NCBI GenBank assembly: GCA_026929865.2 | Contig: CM049405.1 | Span: 19,056,501 to 19,120,500, forward strand | Reading direction: 5' to 3' | DNA length: 64,000 nt | Origin: Hyperoplus lanceolatus | Lineage: Eukaryota; Chordata; Actinopteri; Uranoscopiformes; Ammodytidae | Part shown: positions 29,503 to 43,236 of the stretch, one piece after another | How the letters are laid out: each line of letters starts with the position of its first letter | How positions within the stretch are numbered: the first letter of the stretch is position 1 | Notes under the pieces: model-generated | Told to the model about the DNA's origin: nothing | The model's input: only the letters and a program-made list of their open reading frames with translations | Database searches by the model: none | Made by a program: the position numbers and the translations under genes

Positions 29503-30574
29503 CAAAGCAAAATGCCATGAAAATAGTACGTTTCCAATAATCACAAATTCTCCAACTCTTGCTTATAATGAGTTTGATGTTGTGGGTCGGCATACATGTG
29601 TTTTCCCTCAAATCTGCTGTTGAATATTCATGAGTTAGACATATTTGATTGTCTAAGTACTTAAATGTTATCATGCCCACAAATCCAAAATGGTTGGACA
29701 ATATGTTAGAATGCAATTGCTGATTTGAAATGGGGAACAACAGTATATTCCCTCTGGTGGTAACAATAATTTTTCAACATGAACAAGACATGTATTCTTA
29801 GATATCTGTAATTGTTATTCTTACTAGTGAATACATGATAACTGATATCATGTATACTATTAAAGATACCAGTTAATCAGTTTTGACTAGTCAGAATGTA
29901 ATTTGTATGTGAAATTATATTTGTAACATGTCAACGGAATTACGGATATCTTAAATTGATATTAAGCTAGTCAAGAAGAAATTCCAAGATGCCAAAATGT
30001 GATTTCTACTCTACTACTACTAAAAAAGTACAAGTTGTACTTCAAACTAGTAAGCCCTACTGATTCAATGTTAAAAAACGAGCTTGTTTAAGAGAGTCAG
30101 AGAGAAAGAGAGTGTGTGTATGTGTTTGTGCATGACATGTCCAAAATAGCTTTTGGTTACTGTCCTAGGAAAATCAAAGCCTTCCGGATCCCTTGGTTTT
30201 CGCTTCTCGCCTGCCCTGTTTTATTAAAAAAAAACTTCAAACTTGTTATCCCTGTCTTTTTGAATTTAATTTGCATCCATTTAGAAATAGATGAGATGCC
30301 AGCACTCACTGTCTCTTTTTTGTTTCTAAGTGATGGGCAGCTCTCAACCCCCGTTACTCTTCTTTATCCAGTAGTGATTAGTCTAGCCAAATAGCTGGAA
30401 TTAGCAATGTAAAAATCTGCTTATCCACTGCCAGCTGGAGCAGATGCTCAAATTAAGCATCGGTGCCAGGTTTCCAACTGGCATGAAGCTAAGGAAGGCC
30501 GACGCAGAGGAGGGGGAGAGGAGAAAACAAAAAATAACAGGTTGAAAAGCCAGAGATGGAAAATGTGCTTGTAA

Positions 30575-30645
30575 GAGAGAGAGAGCAGGAGAGAAACAAA
30601 GAGAAAGACAGGAATAAGAGAGAGAGAGAGAGAAAGATAGAGAGA

Positions 30646-30682
<37 letters not shown>
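30575..30682 (+). repeat. (GA)n microsatellite
   Basis: GA-rich run with several interruptions, longest pure stretch at 30651-30681. Minus-strand Ser/Leu repeat frames here are not genes. Confidence 0.9.
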
Positions 30683-30684
<2 letters not shown>

Positions 30685-30689
30685 TAGGG

Positions 30690-32550
30690 GAGAGTGAGCA
30701 TGGGAATAAGAAATGGCAAATTCTTTAGTTTCAGCCAATTAGGCTGAGAAGCCACTGGTAATTAACTCTCAAGGGACCCACTGAACAGTCATGCACCTAG
30801 TTTACATAATGAGGATGAGAGGAGAGGCTCTTTTTCTCCTCTTTCTCTTTCTCCCCGCTTTTCTCTCATTCTCCGTCTTTTGGCCTGTTGAACCAAAGCA
30901 GAACAGCCCTTCCTTCATATCCATATGACCAATGCCAAACTGCTCCCAACGACCTGGTTAACCACAACATCTAATTCAGCGGGATTCGACTCAGAAATGA
31001 CAAGATATTGTTTTTTTAACATTAGATTGTTTGTCACATGGACATCAAACACTGAAAATTGATTATCCTATGGCACGCTGCCATGTATATTAGACACATT
31101 ATACCTGTGTTCTACTCCTCTCAGATTTCCAAACTCGCTGAATATAAAGCAGAGTGTTTGATAATGTTAATTTATGATAATCCCTTTTGACTCCCTCCTT
31201 CTGGCCTTTGCCCCACTCAAATAACTTTCATTTCCTCCTTTCCAGATATGGAAAGTGACAGACCCGGACTTAAGTCCAGAAGTCTTTTGCTTCACTGAAA
31301 AGATTCTCAATATGAAAGCAAACTGCCTAGTCTTCTAGTTCTCCATAGCTACAGGTTAAGGGGGCATTCCCCCCGTAATACATTCAATTCAATGAATTCT
31401 TCCAAGCACAAATGCCTTTATCCTCCCTTCGTGCCACCACTTCTCCAAATTATATTTTTTCTCCTTGGATATTAAGATTAAAGGATTCTTACTTGGTCTC
31501 TAACTTAATTACATATCTAGTATTTCATTCTTTGTTATGAAATGCGAAAAAAAAAAAAAAAAAAAAATACTCTGACTGAGTACACAAATCCCAAAACGCA
31601 TCAAGCTGAAAACATTGTCTTGAGTGTAAAGACATCATTGAGCTGTAAATAACACAAGCGGGACATATTGTGCTCTGCTGACATATATACATACATGGAG
31701 AAGTACTTCAAAACACATTCATTATACATCAGTGTCATTCTAGAGCACACACACACACATGCACACATACACACAAGGCAGGGCTATAGGGTGCACTGCA
31801 CGTGTGTTTTTAAACCAGGCGCAGAAATAATTGCTTCCTCAAAGAAAACCCCGAGCCGCATGCAAGACGAGAAAAAGTTTGTCACGGTTTCTCAACCGTT
31901 CTGGTCTCCATGAACTCCTTCACTCTTTAAAAACTATTTACTTCTTTTTTTATTTCCGGCACGAGGTTGAATGTAGCTCAGGGGTAGCGTGAATGTAACG
32001 TAACAGGAAGAAATTCATATCTTCAGGTTGTGTGTTTTTATCCTTTGCTGCCGTATTTTTGTTCCTCTTCCTTTGATGGCGGAGTCGGGATAAAAGCGTT
32101 AAGTTCACTTCCTCTTTTATTAAAGGAGGCTTAATTTAATTAGCTTGCACTGCGTGAGCCTGCTATCAGGCCCTTCTGTTCCCATACCCAACGTTTCTGA
32201 GCAAGAGAGGGAGAGAAAAAAGGGAAACTGTCGAGTGGTCTCCAAGGAGGAAGTGTCCCTTTAATCAGACTTCTGCCCAGATCCCATTGCTGTCTCCTAA
32301 GGGAGAAACAAGGATACACACACATACATACAGAAAAGGAATATAGAAAATATTATTGGAATATTTCAATTAATATCAAGAGAACTTGATCAAAGGGCAT
32401 GGATTGCATAGTGTGGATGAATGGATGAAAAAGGCCTCATCTGTACAGAATACAATGCAGTAATACTGTATGGTAAAACTTCCCTGTCTAAAAAAGTGTA
32501 TTCACTTTTTGGTTTTATTTGATTAAAACGCTGGTATTGTATATACAGTA
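30690..32550. other. Intronic sequence, no gene seen
   Basis: Unique AT-rich sequence with a 21-base poly-A at 31547-31567 and a short (AC) run at 31746-31759. No mobile-element ends or coding sequence could be supported. Confidence 0.5.
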
Positions 32551-32776
32551 TATAGGGGAAGGTGGGGTGATTTGTGCAACTTTTTACTCAAAGTGATTTT
32601 AAAGTGAGGCCTTGACAGTTATGTCTCCAACTCAAATATGTACATATATTTCAGGATGTTGTGCATCCCTGGCAATAAAAACTTGGATCTGGAATAAACT
32701 GTTTAAGAAATATAGCTTTCGGAAAAAAAGTTGTCTTGTCGCACAAATCACCCCACGTAGTGGGGTGATTTGTGCG

Positions 32777-32983
32777 TCATTGTGTCACAATGACAAAGTC
32801 ACCATCATCATCTTTCTGGCCATCTGAACTCTCATCAGTGGTGTCGTTAAGTGGAATTGAGATGTCACTCTCTCCTGAGCTACTGTAGACTATCACTTTC
32901 TTTTGGTGACCAGCGTATACAGCCATGCCACTGGCACAACTCTCAGAAATGTACTTTGCACTAGTTGTGGAACCAACTGCCAC
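32777..32983 (-). pseudogene. Possible transposase C-terminal remnant in copy 2
   Basis: The minus-strand frame, 68 codons, includes MAVYAGHQKKVIVYSS, then an acidic, Ser/Asp-rich tail (GESDIS...DESSDGQKDDDGD) and a stop right before the internal palindrome. An acidic tail just inside a transposon end would fit the C-terminus of a transposase transcribed leftwards. No catalytic residues are present. In copy 1 the same frame is broken by several one-base deletions. The upstream part of the gene is replaced by the inserted LINE end. Not identified to family. Confidence 0.35.
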
Positions 32984-33263
32984 CTGACAAATGTGATTCC
33001 CCCTACATTTCTGCCTTTAAATCAAGGCTCAAAACCCATATGTACACCCTGGTGTTTCCTCCCCATTAACCTCTGCACTACTTACTTACCTCTGCACTAC
33101 TATCTGTGTTTATGTGGATGTATGGGCTTTACGTCTTTTATTTTGGTTATTGTTATTTTACCTTCATTGTTTACCTACTGAATGCACTATGTACAGCACT
33201 TTGGACAGTGCAAACTGTCATAAATGTGCTTTTATAAATACATTTTACTTACTTACTTACTTA
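32963..33263 (+). mobile_element. LINE 3' end inside transposon copy 2
   Basis: Same fragment as at 22114-22426, but lacking 11 bp (TGCTCCGTGCT) at its 5' junction, so the VAPCLW part of the reverse transcriptase frame is interrupted here. The (ACTT)n tail has the same length in both copies. Confidence 0.8.
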
Positions 33264-33669
33264 TAACTCACCCAGGCCCTTGCGCACAAATCACCCCATC
33301 CCCAGAATTTTGGATAATAGGCATGATGCAGCAATTTAGGGTTGACATTGTGCTAACTATATAGACTCAAAGTATAGCATACCAAAGCACTAAAACATGT
33401 GTCAAATGTTTTCAAACGTGTCTATAATTGTTCAGACACAATAATCAAAAAACCTTGATCATGGAAATTTTACTTTGAAAGGCAAAACACAGTTTTTTGA
33501 GCTTAAATGTGCTTATATCTTATTCCTTGTGTCTCCCTTCTTTACAGGATGAGTCAAATGGATGGCTCTTCTTAAATATGTGGTCACATTTCCAATTTCT
33601 TCCACGGTTTTCTAGAAACAAGGGGTTTTGCAACTTCCAAAATGCACAAATCACCCCACCTTCCCCTAC

Positions 33670-35262
33670 AAATGGGTTTCCCCAAGTCGAGAAACATCTC
33701 AAAATTATCAATAATTCAAATGGTATAAAGATGAAAACTAAAAAAAAGGAAATCAAGTATGAGAATGGAGAAAATATTAAATAGTTCAAATATGTCCGAA
33801 ATATCTTCAACACATTTCATGGAAGTGAGCAATACATATTGCGTATAGCAAAATAAAAACATAATAACTTACCTGAAACCTAAGATGTAATGGTTTTGTT
33901 TTTTTAATCGTCAAGATTAACACTTACTTTTACATTTTAATCTCTGACACAGAGTTGTCTTCACCAAAAATATAAAATGGTCATTCATTGAAAATATAAA
34001 TTAAAACATGTATTGTATATATTCTTGCCGATAACTGTCCAACACCTCTTTCGAGGCCGTTTGAAGTCAGTGTAAAATCATCCGTCTTTTTATCCATATA
34101 ACACTTTAAATCCAACTACTGACAGCCTTCCTATTAATAGTTTAATCACAGAGCCTTACAATGTTTTCAGATGGAAACTATGCTTGCCCTGTGAATATTC
34201 CTATCAGGATGGAGGGTCTATATTGAGGGGAATGGTCAGCCTCATTCTGTCAGCACTCGGACATTATTACATTACATTACGCCTTGTGATTGTCACTCTT
34301 AGCCTTTAAACTGGGCCAAAGTCATGAGTTACCATCATTGTGACTATATAGAGATACGTGGCCTTTTTTTTATATCATGATGCTATATTGCTCCAGTGCA
34401 GCAGAGACAGACAATTCAGGCCGGCCCATTGAACTTGTTACACTTAAGATCTGGATGCATAATCAGCAAGTTATTTGTTAGTTCCTTTTGGAAGCACAAA
34501 TCACAACACATTTTCATTCTTGCAAAAGAAGCCGACCCAGTGTTTAAGTTCATGGGAACATAACATACATGAGAAAAATCAGCTATGAGATAAAGAACTT
34601 TTTAGCGATAATGTTGGTTGTAATTCGTCACACGTCCAGAAGTTAGAGGAGCCAAACACAGCGTGTCCAGGAGAGTAAAAGTGAAGCATGTGATTTGTCA
34701 GGATAAATGTACTGTACTAATAAAATGATAGTCACCACAGTAGTCAAGTAGTATTAGGATCGCCTTGCAGTGCTGTCATTTTCACTGTCAGGCAATCTGC
34801 TAATGACTTGGATGATGGCAAACTGGTTTGTGTTTCATGAATTACATCATGCTTGAAAGGAGTTTTTACTTTTTTTTTACTTCAGTTGTGAGCAGTGTCA
34901 AAGCTGTCAATGTCTAAGCTCCATTGAACAGCAGACAAAAGATTCAACCTAATTTAAATGCAAACCTCTTCTTATAGAAGTGTTGTTCTGTTGTGTCCGC
35001 TCTGACCGTTAAAATGTGTGTCAATGGGGGAGTCTCCATCTGGGTCAAGTTTTAACTCTCTCCAGACTACAGTATACTCTCTGTCTGATGTATTTGCTCC
35101 CCAATAACAAATCATGAAAGACCAAAGAAAAAGTGCATACACACCTTTCTATACTGCTCGAGACCATAACGCTCACTTCTTATTTCGTCCTTTGAATTTG
35201 TTGATGGTTAATGAGTATGAATGTATCCTACAAGCGATGTCACTGCAGCCCAGTTCTGTTAC
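33670..35262. other. Intronic sequence, no gene seen
   Basis: Unique sequence after transposon copy 2. The only repeat noted is a short (ATTAC)n at 34262-34280. Confidence 0.5.
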
Positions 35263-35263
35263 T

Positions 35264-36270
35264 TAAAGCTCCCATATTGTGCAAATGCACTTTTCCGATG
35301 TTTTTGAACATAATTATGGGTCTACGGTGTGCCTACAGACTGCCAAAGTATATAAAAAAAGAAAGCTCTCTCCTTTTCTCATTCTCCCCTTTTCTGAAAC
35401 CCTCCACCTCTCCACCCAATATACTCCAGTCAGAATTCTCCCCGTTTCTGACGTCAAAAACTGGAAAGCCAGAAGCTTCCACTGTGCAGTCCACCCCCTA
35501 TTTCTTATTGGTCCACGGCCCCGAGATCCTCTCGAAAAAATATTCCTTCACCCCCATGTTGTTTGCTTGTTGCTAAGCGACAAGATGCCTGTAGTATGGC
35601 AAAAAATGATGAATGTTGCATAATCCACTAATTTATCTTAACCACAGCAGTCTATGCCTCGTTTTTAATAACACAATGGATAGGAAGCTACTTGTGCTTT
35701 TTTTTCAAACAGTGAAACTGAAATAAATGTTTTTATTGGTGTGTTTGCCTGACTGGTGTATAGCTATTAGCTTTGGGACAAGCATTCAGCTTTTGCTCAT
35801 AAAAACATATTTTTATTCCCCACACCAGTCTGGAAATGCCTCGTTTTTAACAGGACAAAGGATTGGAAGGTATACTGAAGAAGTCTGACTTTGAAGATCA
35901 TTTTTTCACAGATTTTAGTGGTATTGTTAGCAGCTAGCTCCCAAGCTAGCTTCGCAGTAGCCATCATCTTTTGCAGCATTTTTATTGTGAACATGCCGTT
36001 TCCATTAGCGTGTGGCTGTCAGTGCATCTGTATGAACATAGTCTTTCATGTAGACAAGGATAGGTCATGTCAAACTGTTCAAAGTGCGTTACAAGCACTA
36101 GACTTGGTTCTTCTCATGGGTAGGCTAAACCAAACTGTGCTAACAGGCTATACGTTATCATTGTTTACAAACAGACAGAGGGCGAGGCGTATCTGGCTTC
36201 GCTTCCAGACAGGGGGCGGGGGGAGCTCAAAGATTGTATATTTACGAGGGGAGCTGCAGCTCTTTTAAAA
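35264..36270. mobile_element. MITE-like fragment with TTAAAGCTCCCATATTGTGC left end
   Basis: The left end resembles frequent teleost elements that begin TTAAAGGTCCCATATTGTG, and the interior has the GGGGGCGGGG-GAGCTCA patch I associate with them. A clear inverted right end was not found; the similarity fades near GAGCTGCAGCTCTTTTAA at 36250-36267. Inside are two related segments, ATGCCTCGTTTTTAA at about 35655 and 35837, so part of it is internally duplicated. Probably non-autonomous and incomplete; exact right boundary unknown. Confidence 0.5.
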
Positions 36271-36279
36271 AATAGGCCA

Positions 36280-38079
36280 TTGTGAGATTAACTGAACATC
36301 AGCATAGTACAATAAATTATCTGAAAGTTTTTTTCAGCAAACAATTGAAGAAAAACGTATTCGTTATATTGCCACATTTACAATAAAAATATCACAGTTT
36401 TTTTTTCAATGGCCTTGTAGAGTTTCACATTTAACCGGGAAATAAAAAAGATACCCTCTCCATCACTATTTACTAAATGCAGCCTTATTTGACATGATTT
36501 CTCAGTACTGTATACTGTGTACGTCCCTCATGTCCTGAAATTGTTCCAATACATCTGCCCCATGTGTGTCACCCATCTGACCACATGGTAACGCTAAACG
36601 TGATCATGCATCTCCTTTGTTATTGGATGGGCTGCATGCTTGTATTATACTTCCTCTAATGAAACATGCATAGTGCGATATCTCTTTGCACCTATGGGAC
36701 CCGGGCCAGAAATCAGTTTCTGGGTTTCAATGTTTAATTTCCTATCCCTGACAGCTCTGCAGCCCTACATGTTGACCTGGCCAGGTATCAGCATCAAGAG
36801 GTTAGCATCCACATACTAGAAAGGTTAAACCGGGGACAATGTTAGATACAGAGAGGTCTGTTCGTGTGTCTTTATTTAAAAACTGTATATTGGCATTTGG
36901 CAATGGACCACTTTCATGTGAAATTGGTTATTTGTGATGAACCAAATGAGAGTGATTGGCCATCTGCAGTGCACCCCAGTTGTATGGAGGTATCATGCTT
37001 CAGTCTGGTTCTGGTCTCGATCACATACCACTGAATTTTGCCTGCACATTTTTCAGTCTCATACACAGCACGTCATTGTATGATGAATGAAGCGAGGAGT
37101 AAAGCACATGCACTGTTGAAATGGTTTTTCTTACCAGCCATGTCATGCAGGAAAACTTCACGCTTCTTGTACATTCTTCTTTTGCAAAGGTCAAGAGATT
37201 TTTGTTTTATGCCACTGTCTATCTTCTCCAAGTGCCTTGACTTTTACAGCTCAAGAGTTCCTCCATGCTCTATATCTTCTTTCTCTCCGCGCTTTCAGAC
37301 ATGGCGGAGGCCCAGGGGCATGCTGTCAGACAGACGCTATACTCCATCGTTTTGTCTGTCTGATGTCGTGAATAAGTAGCTCCACATCATCAGGTGCTGG
37401 CCTTTGTTAAGATGAGTTGATGAAGCTGATGGATTACATTTATTTCTCCTTTTCTTTTTCTTTTTTTTGCCTGTGGACAGCAGGTCAAAGCCCTCCTACT
37501 GTTTTGTCTTGAAGTAGTTTGACCTTTGTGTTGGCTGTGAGGCAACAAATGTATAGCCATGTTGAGTCAAACAGCAGTGAATGAAGTTTGTTGTGTGATT
37601 TATCACAGCCTATAGGAAACAGGTGGTAGCTCTTTAAACTTGAAGACTTGTAACATCAAAGTTCCCTGAAGCTTAAGGTCATGGGTGCGTCACATTTGCA
37701 AACTTTAGCCAGACAGTAAAGGACTCAAACCTTTTCAATGCGTTAGGTATTTTTGTTGCCAGGGTAATAAAAAAATATCATTCACAACAAACTTTTACGT
37801 CATGCAGACAGAGTATGTTATCCATACCATTCCCATTATTATTATCAAGGACATCTTTGTGATTATCATCATCAAAGTCAACATGCCTGTCTTGTGGACA
37901 ACTATTATACAATTCTCAACAAATAAGTAATATTGAGCTCTTTTTCAACTTGCAGAAGACTTCACAGAAGCACACCCGAGATCTTACAGTTTATCAGGCC
38001 AGGGACAGCATAAATGTTCCCTGACACATAATGCTCTAAAAAATGTGGTTTGTGTTATATCATGACACACACACACACA

Positions 38080-38118
<39 letters not shown>

Positions 38119-41100
38119 TTCTCATTTACTTCTGCTTTCCCTTTCATTCTTTAATTGTTTTGCACTGCCAGACCAGTTACTGAGTTATTGATTATTTCAG
38201 CTACCACTTGCGCTTTACTGCTTTCTACTTACCAGGCAGGTCAGGCTTGTATAAACTCCAGCGCTGTAGCTTATGTTGTGTTTACTTCACACACTGATTG
38301 CCATAGTTCTATAGATGCAACAGTTTCTTAAAATTGGCAGGAGTAAAGTTGGCATGCTCTCTGTCTGCAGCTTGAAGAGGAAAGATTACTGTGACTGTGT
38401 ACTGACTCACAAAAAAAAACTCTGCCTCAATCATGTTTATGCGATATTTTGCCAAATGTTCTGTCTTGTGAGGTATAATTCATCTCTGCAGGTGTGTAAT
38501 GAAGATAGTTTTGATTCAATGCAATGTGTAAAGTAAAGCCATTTTGGCATTGAATAACTTCATAGTGTATTGCTTATTCCACACAACAGTTAGAATGCTT
38601 CATCAGTTTTAGTTTAATTTTTAATTTTTTGGTTATTATGTTGTTAGTACATTTTCATAATTTTATCTAAAATTTGACATTAAGTGGTGAAGAGCGGTAG
38701 AAAAACAAAATCAGCTTTTGGCAAAATGTTTGCTATTTTATGAAACGGCAATGATCACTTGCACAAGTTGAATGAGTTGTTATCCTATCCACTTGGATTC
38801 ACTAACACTGTCCTGGTCGCTGTTTGTGTCCATACAAAACATAAATGGACCGTGGGTGCATCATTGCATCAACAATAGAAACAATACAAAACAATACTTG
38901 TTAAAGTACTATTGTGTTGCATCTGTCACCATTTGCGGTTTACAAACGAAGCAAACTCAGACTCATTTCAGTACAAAGCATATGGCAGGATGGAATGGAG
39001 ACACAAGTTTTTAATGTGTGCATATAAGTGTGAGGTGGGCTGCAGATGACCTTTGTTTGTTCTGAATTAGCATAGGATCAAGTCACCTGCATCATTGAGA
39101 ATGAGAATCCACCTCATTACATAGAGGCAGCAGATCATGAACACAATGAGTGCAAAAACAGATTTTCCTGATCATTGACTTCTGCAGGAAAAAAAGCTGC
39201 TTTTACCTGTGCCTAACCTAAGCTGATGAAATTTGGCAATGTTCAACTGAAGTGCTACAGTTTGAGTGACAAACCTCACAATGCTGATGCACACACATAC
39301 ACAAATGTAAAAGTACAATTACATAGTCTGTTTCTCATACCCTTGTTTACTGTGCCTGCCCGTAACTTGCACTTGCTGGAACTGGTGGCAGCTGCCATGC
39401 TGACATAAAGCTGCAACAAGAAGTCTCATCATTGTGCCTTTATGGGCCACTGTAAAGATATGCTCAGCTTTGCCTCATCCCATCTTACTTAACCGCCTGC
39501 GGCAATTCAGAGCAAGCTGGCTGTGACATTGACTGACAAAGTCCTCGCAGTTAGCATCCAAAGGTTTTTCTACCAGCTGCAGTGCTCAAATATAACGGAC
39601 ATAACACCATTATACTCAACCATAAGGCACTTAAACAGAGTACTTAATACATACTTTATAAGAAATATAGCCACCTGGACAGCTGAGTAAAAACTTTGAA
39701 CCCATCCAGTGCAGTATCACGAAAAGCCCACCCACGTTCTACATGGAATCAGCTGTTACAGGGACAGCAGGCTTATGCAGGTGACTCATATAAGGACACA
39801 CAGAGAATGAAGTGTTATTTAATCTGTCTGAGAATGATACAGGGGCCAACCTCACCATCATGCAAAATGATCGCCTCTACAGATTGCTATGCCAACATGT
39901 CTGGCAGTTTCATTCCCAACAACCAGGCACACAAAATAATAGGCTGCGCTGGCCAACAGTTATGATGCCATTTCCTAAATTGCAGGCACACTCGACGGAG
40001 TGTCTTGAGTTGTTTGTCACCTGGCATGGGATGCAGCAGCCCTCCTTGAGCACCCCGTGAGCCCCTCTTGGATAAAACTCATTATCCCAGTCTGCTGCTC
40101 TTCAGGAAACTCATTATCCCATCCATCACCAGTGGACTCTCAGACAACACAACAAATGTGCCCTCTCATCTCTTAATTAGCCAACTTTGCCTAGAGTTTG
40201 TGGGAGAGATCAACAGCAGCCCATTCTGCCATAGCAGGTGTAATTATCTATCCAGTTTGACACCTTTAGTTTGACACCTCATGCTACTGTTGGTTATCCT
40301 CAACTCCCTATTAGGGGTAGTGTGCACCCATTTCTTGCGACAGCAACATCGCAACTCTGTGTGGTGGCTAAAGAGCTAGATGGTCCAGCCCCTGTCCTTC
40401 TGGCACCTGTATTGGCCTTTTCATCGTTGTACTAGCTGGACATTGACTGCATGTAAACAAAGCCCGTACATTTAGTCAAGAAGGATTGTGCATCTGAACA
40501 TTCAGCAGGTTAACCTTTTAGAGTGTATAACTAGCTGAAGATAATAGCAAAGGTGGAAATAATTGATCAGCAGCAGTTTTTCTTGACATAGTCCTACTTA
40601 ACAGTAAATCTAGCTGTGTTGAAGACCAGTAAATATAAGAGGCAGAAGGGGATGGGACCTGACCCGACCTTCGCCAGAGCATATAGCTATAGGGCCTAAT
40701 GCTGGCTATGTGCGATGCTGGCTCACATTACGACCCATAATGAACTGTGACCACAAGTCGTCCGGTAGATGGATTGCTTTTGGTTTCTCAGCCCCACTAT
40801 CACCTCCCACCACTTCACTTTCTCCCTCTTTCTATTCTATTTTCCCACCCCCATCCTTCCATTCATCGTCCTTCTGCCAAACGGATGTCTAATGACAATG
40901 GAGGGCCCTTGGACGAGTCAGAGAATAGATTATTGACTGGGACCAGAGATTTACACTGGAGCCACGGGGCCAGGCGGGCCTCAGCAGAGATAAATGGGAC
41001 ATGTAATTGAGTTTGGTCACTCGGTTGTGTTGAAGTGGCTAAGGCCGGTGTCGTACCAATGGCTGTGCTGGTCGGATGGTGGTGTACTTGCAGGGGCTTG

Positions 41101-42017
41101 AGAGGCGTGGAGGTTTATGAGCCATACAAAGTGGCAGTGGAGGGTCAGGCAGAGGGCAGCTGTACACTTAAGTTGTATAGACGTCAGGACATTGTGGCAA
41201 AAGATTGAAAAGGGGAGGAGAAAAATGTGCCGTATAGATCTTAATAGATCAAATTAGGAACAGAGACTTCATTGAGGACAGAGACAGGACTGGCGCTCTG
41301 AGATGTGATGAAATGCCCTTAATATATGGAAAATAATGTTCATTGTGCATTCCAAAACCATGAACAGTTCTGCATGCATTTTGGTTCCTTTGACTTAAGG
41401 CCATACAATTCAAAGGGAATTCAAGAAATTCACAGGATTATAATTGAAACCTTCAGTGAAGCATAGGAAAAAAAATTAGGCTTGAGAAAAGTTATAGTAG
41501 TAAAGAGAAAACATTTCATTGAGAAAAGGCAAAAGTCAGATCATACACCTGAGATGGGACAACATTGAACAGAAACTGATGGTAAAACAAAGATGGATGT
41601 ATGCTTTAACAGAAAATATGCAAAAGAGATAGGAGACAAAGTGTAATTTCAATTCTACTTAAACTTGGGGAGTCAGGAAAAAATTGAAGACCAATGAAGT
41701 CACAACATTGTGTTAAAGGAAGAATGTTGAGTGTCCTTGTTCGGATTATTCCCTGTCTGAACAAAGATGTATGTGTGTTTGAAAGACTAAGGCCTACTTT
41801 AAATAATAATAGTAACGAGTATTAAATAATAGTATAAGCAATACCTTTACCAATTACAACTAAGTCAATCTTCGAGAGAGAAAGACCCTCTTATCTCCTG
41901 TGTCATCTCCATCCTATGCAACGGTGCCAGATGAGTGAAGATACACTTTACTTTTACTCTGATGTGGATTTCAGTCAGGACTTAAATCAATGGAAGATAT
42001 GCACCGTTACCACAGTA

Positions 42018-42076
<59 letters not shown>

Positions 42077-43078
42077 GGAGACTGTCGGTATAGACTCGGT
42101 TTGGTGAAGGATGGAGGATGATGCCCGTAGCATATGAATAAGCTCAGTCTACTCTTCCCCCACCAGTCCTACCACATATAGGCAAACTTGCATATATGAG
42201 CAGACATACCTGTAAGGAACACAATGATTCTGTCTTTCTTGATCTCTTTGTTAGTAGTGTTAATTAGGCTTGATCGTAGCTTAATAATGAATTTGACAAC
42301 ATGAATTTACAAGACATTTGCAATTTATAAAAGCCACCAGCCTGTAATGGCATGCAAGGTAATGTCAGTTCAGCCACATCAGCAGCGAGGGAATCATAAT
42401 AACCTCTCAAATGTGCTCTTTACCTCTGATTGGTTGATTGATGTCTGATATGAAGTGATGTAATGTGTCTCCTTTGGCCCAGTTATCTGTGTCACCTGGC
42501 ATATGTGTGTGCTAGCATGAGTGTCCAACGGATATGAATGAAAGGATTATCTGGTTGCCTACTGGGACCATATGAGCACAACCCCTCTCTCTACAAAACA
42601 CTCCAAAACATACCCCCATTTCTGTTGTTAGTTTTTTAAGACACTCTTTTATCTTTGTAGTGTAACTAAGCAGTGTACAGTGTTGTCATAATGAATAAAG
42701 CCTATTGATATTCAATAAAATCCACATTAATGATGTACGCTTTTTGCACACATTGTTGCATTAAGCATAATGAGTTATAGTAAGATGGCTCAAAACAAAA
42801 CAATTTGCTCAGGCTCTAATACCAACAAAAAGGATGAACATTGCAATCCTGTTTTGTTCTCGCTCTTAGCTTTCCCACAGGACTGTGTTCGTTCACCAGG
42901 CTGGATGGAGGCCAGGCTTAGACATGTGAATACAAGTCACAAGTGTTATTACTCACCTAGATCCTCAATGGCCACTCTGTCTGCTCGGACAGTCGGCCTG
43001 CAGAATGCTGAAGTCTCTAAAGTGGGCTTACAGAAAGCATCATGAAATCCCCCAGTGGCTATGCTGGGACACAAACAC
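36280..43078. other. Intronic sequence, no gene seen
   Basis: No supportable gene. Microsatellites are (AC)n 38064-38115, broken once by TAC, and (GT)n 42020-42073. The region 39400-40300 has several overlapping short frames without recognisable domains. Nothing else could be named. Confidence 0.5.
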
Positions 43079-43086
43079 TGTGTGAG

Positions 43087-43094
43087 TGTGTGTG

Positions 43095-43172
<78 letters not shown>
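43087..43172 (+). repeat. (GT)n microsatellite
   Basis: About 42 GT units with one CGT variant near 43101, located 64 bp upstream of the large fold-back element. Confidence 0.95.
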
Positions 43173-43173
<1 letters not shown>

Positions 43174-43228
43174 TTTTCTGTATCATTAAGGCAACACAAT
43201 ACAATTCCAAATGGGAGCAATGGAGGAG

Positions 43229-43236
43229 AGAATACT
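43229..43236 (+). repeat. Target site duplication AGAATACT, left
   Basis: Exact 8-bp match to 47848-47855, directly outside the two ends of the fold-back element. Eight base pairs is the duplication length of hAT transposons. Confidence 0.85.

Larger units (their letters stand above)
32553..33668. mobile_element. DNA transposon copy 2, 1.1 kb, with TIRs and TA duplication
   Basis: The body 32555-33666 has the same termini as the copy at 21713-22828 and again is flanked by TA (32553-32554 and 33667-33668). It has the same internal palindrome (32740-32776) and the same embedded LINE fragment (about 32963-33263). From the LINE coding part to near the right end (about 670 bp) I saw no difference from copy 1. 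Most differences cluster in a 190-bp block. On the minus strand, 32777-32950 keeps an open frame with a Ser/Asp-rich end, consistent with a decayed transposase C-terminus. Confidence 0.85.
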
